From Phoronis ovalis (lineage: Eukaryota > Phoronida > Phoronidae): 16,975 nucleotides of DNA. This document shows positions 16,871 to 16,975 of the stretch, piece by piece (the stretch's first letter is position 1; the number at the start of each line of letters is the position of its first letter). The DNA lies in NCBI GenBank assembly GCA_028565635.1, contig JAOXYB010022269.1:1-16975 (forward strand). Direction: 5' to 3'. The notes below the pieces were generated by a model. The model searched no databases, was not told the origin of the DNA, and was given only the letters and a program-made list of their open reading frames with translations. The position numbers and the translations under genes were made by a program.

Positions 16871-16975
16871 TGCCCGGGGGGGCTCACTTGAAAAAAAGTC
16901 GGGTACCCATGCTCGTCCATAGGGTGCAAAATAAGCCCCTAAACGGGAAGTGGAGGATCAAAATACCACCCCTAA
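16871..16975 (+). repeat. Edge of an interspersed repeat with a G-run terminus
   Basis: Sequence composition changes abruptly at GCCCGGGGGGGCTCACTTGA, continuing with AAGTCGGGTACCCATGCTCG and TAAGCCCCTAAACGGGAAGT. G-run followed by CTCA-type starts like this are familiar from dispersed repeats in marine invertebrate genomes. The first bases resemble the inverted terminus of the intron 7 element. The element continues past the window. Confidence 0.5.

Noticed and set aside
1-16975. CRISPR array, bacterial operon or phage module
   Set aside because: No evenly spaced direct repeats, no ribosome binding sites ahead of frames, and coding sequence is split by GT-AG introns.

Overview
This is animal nuclear DNA: AT-rich, with introns, microsatellites, decayed transposons and a domain-shuffled receptor gene. 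The mix of a TNF-receptor ectodomain, a UNC5-type intracellular module, a non-LTR retrotransposon tail and abundant small inverted-repeat elements suggests a (probably marine) invertebrate. I cannot name the phylum from sequence alone.

Layout. 1-180 is a (CA)n/(TA)n microsatellite running into a splice acceptor. 181-10463 holds one plus-strand gene, 5'-incomplete, in eight exons: 181-505, 1872-2093, 3872-4018, 5456-6822, 7365-7535, 7742-7996, 9206-9351 and 10310-10463. The exons total 2787 nt (929 codons), a multiple of three, and the phases match at every junction. The spliced product reads: TNFR cysteine-rich repeats, transmembrane helix, basic and polar linker, ZU5, UPA, death domain, stop, with a polyadenylation signal about 60 nt later. 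This is a TNF-receptor ectodomain on the intracellular half of a UNC5/PIDD/UNC5CL-type protein, an architecture I do not recognise as a described receptor class. One in-frame TAG (5935-5937) splits the large fourth exon exactly between a TRAF-motif-bearing linker and the ZU5-UPA-death part. An ATG follows 10 nt after it. The locus may therefore be a broken allele, a readthrough gene, or a two-product transcript.

The introns carry mobile debris: a ~340-bp repeat family shared by introns 2 and 6, a ~640-bp foldback element in intron 3, and a MITE-like element in intron 7. From 10530 to the end the window is mostly non-coding. It holds a second foldback element (12244-12603), a decayed tRNA-like SINE candidate (~14736-14800), a frameshifted, 5'-truncated reverse-transcriptase tail (~15576-16305), one orphan candidate exon (16482-16547) that may belong to a further gene, and the edge of a C/G-run interspersed repeat at the right end.

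How it would work (inference): ligand binding by the TNFR repeats would be coupled through the membrane to a PxQxT-type TRAF motif and, if the TAG is bypassed, to a ZU5-UPA-death-domain supramodule that may self-cleave at an HFT tripeptide.
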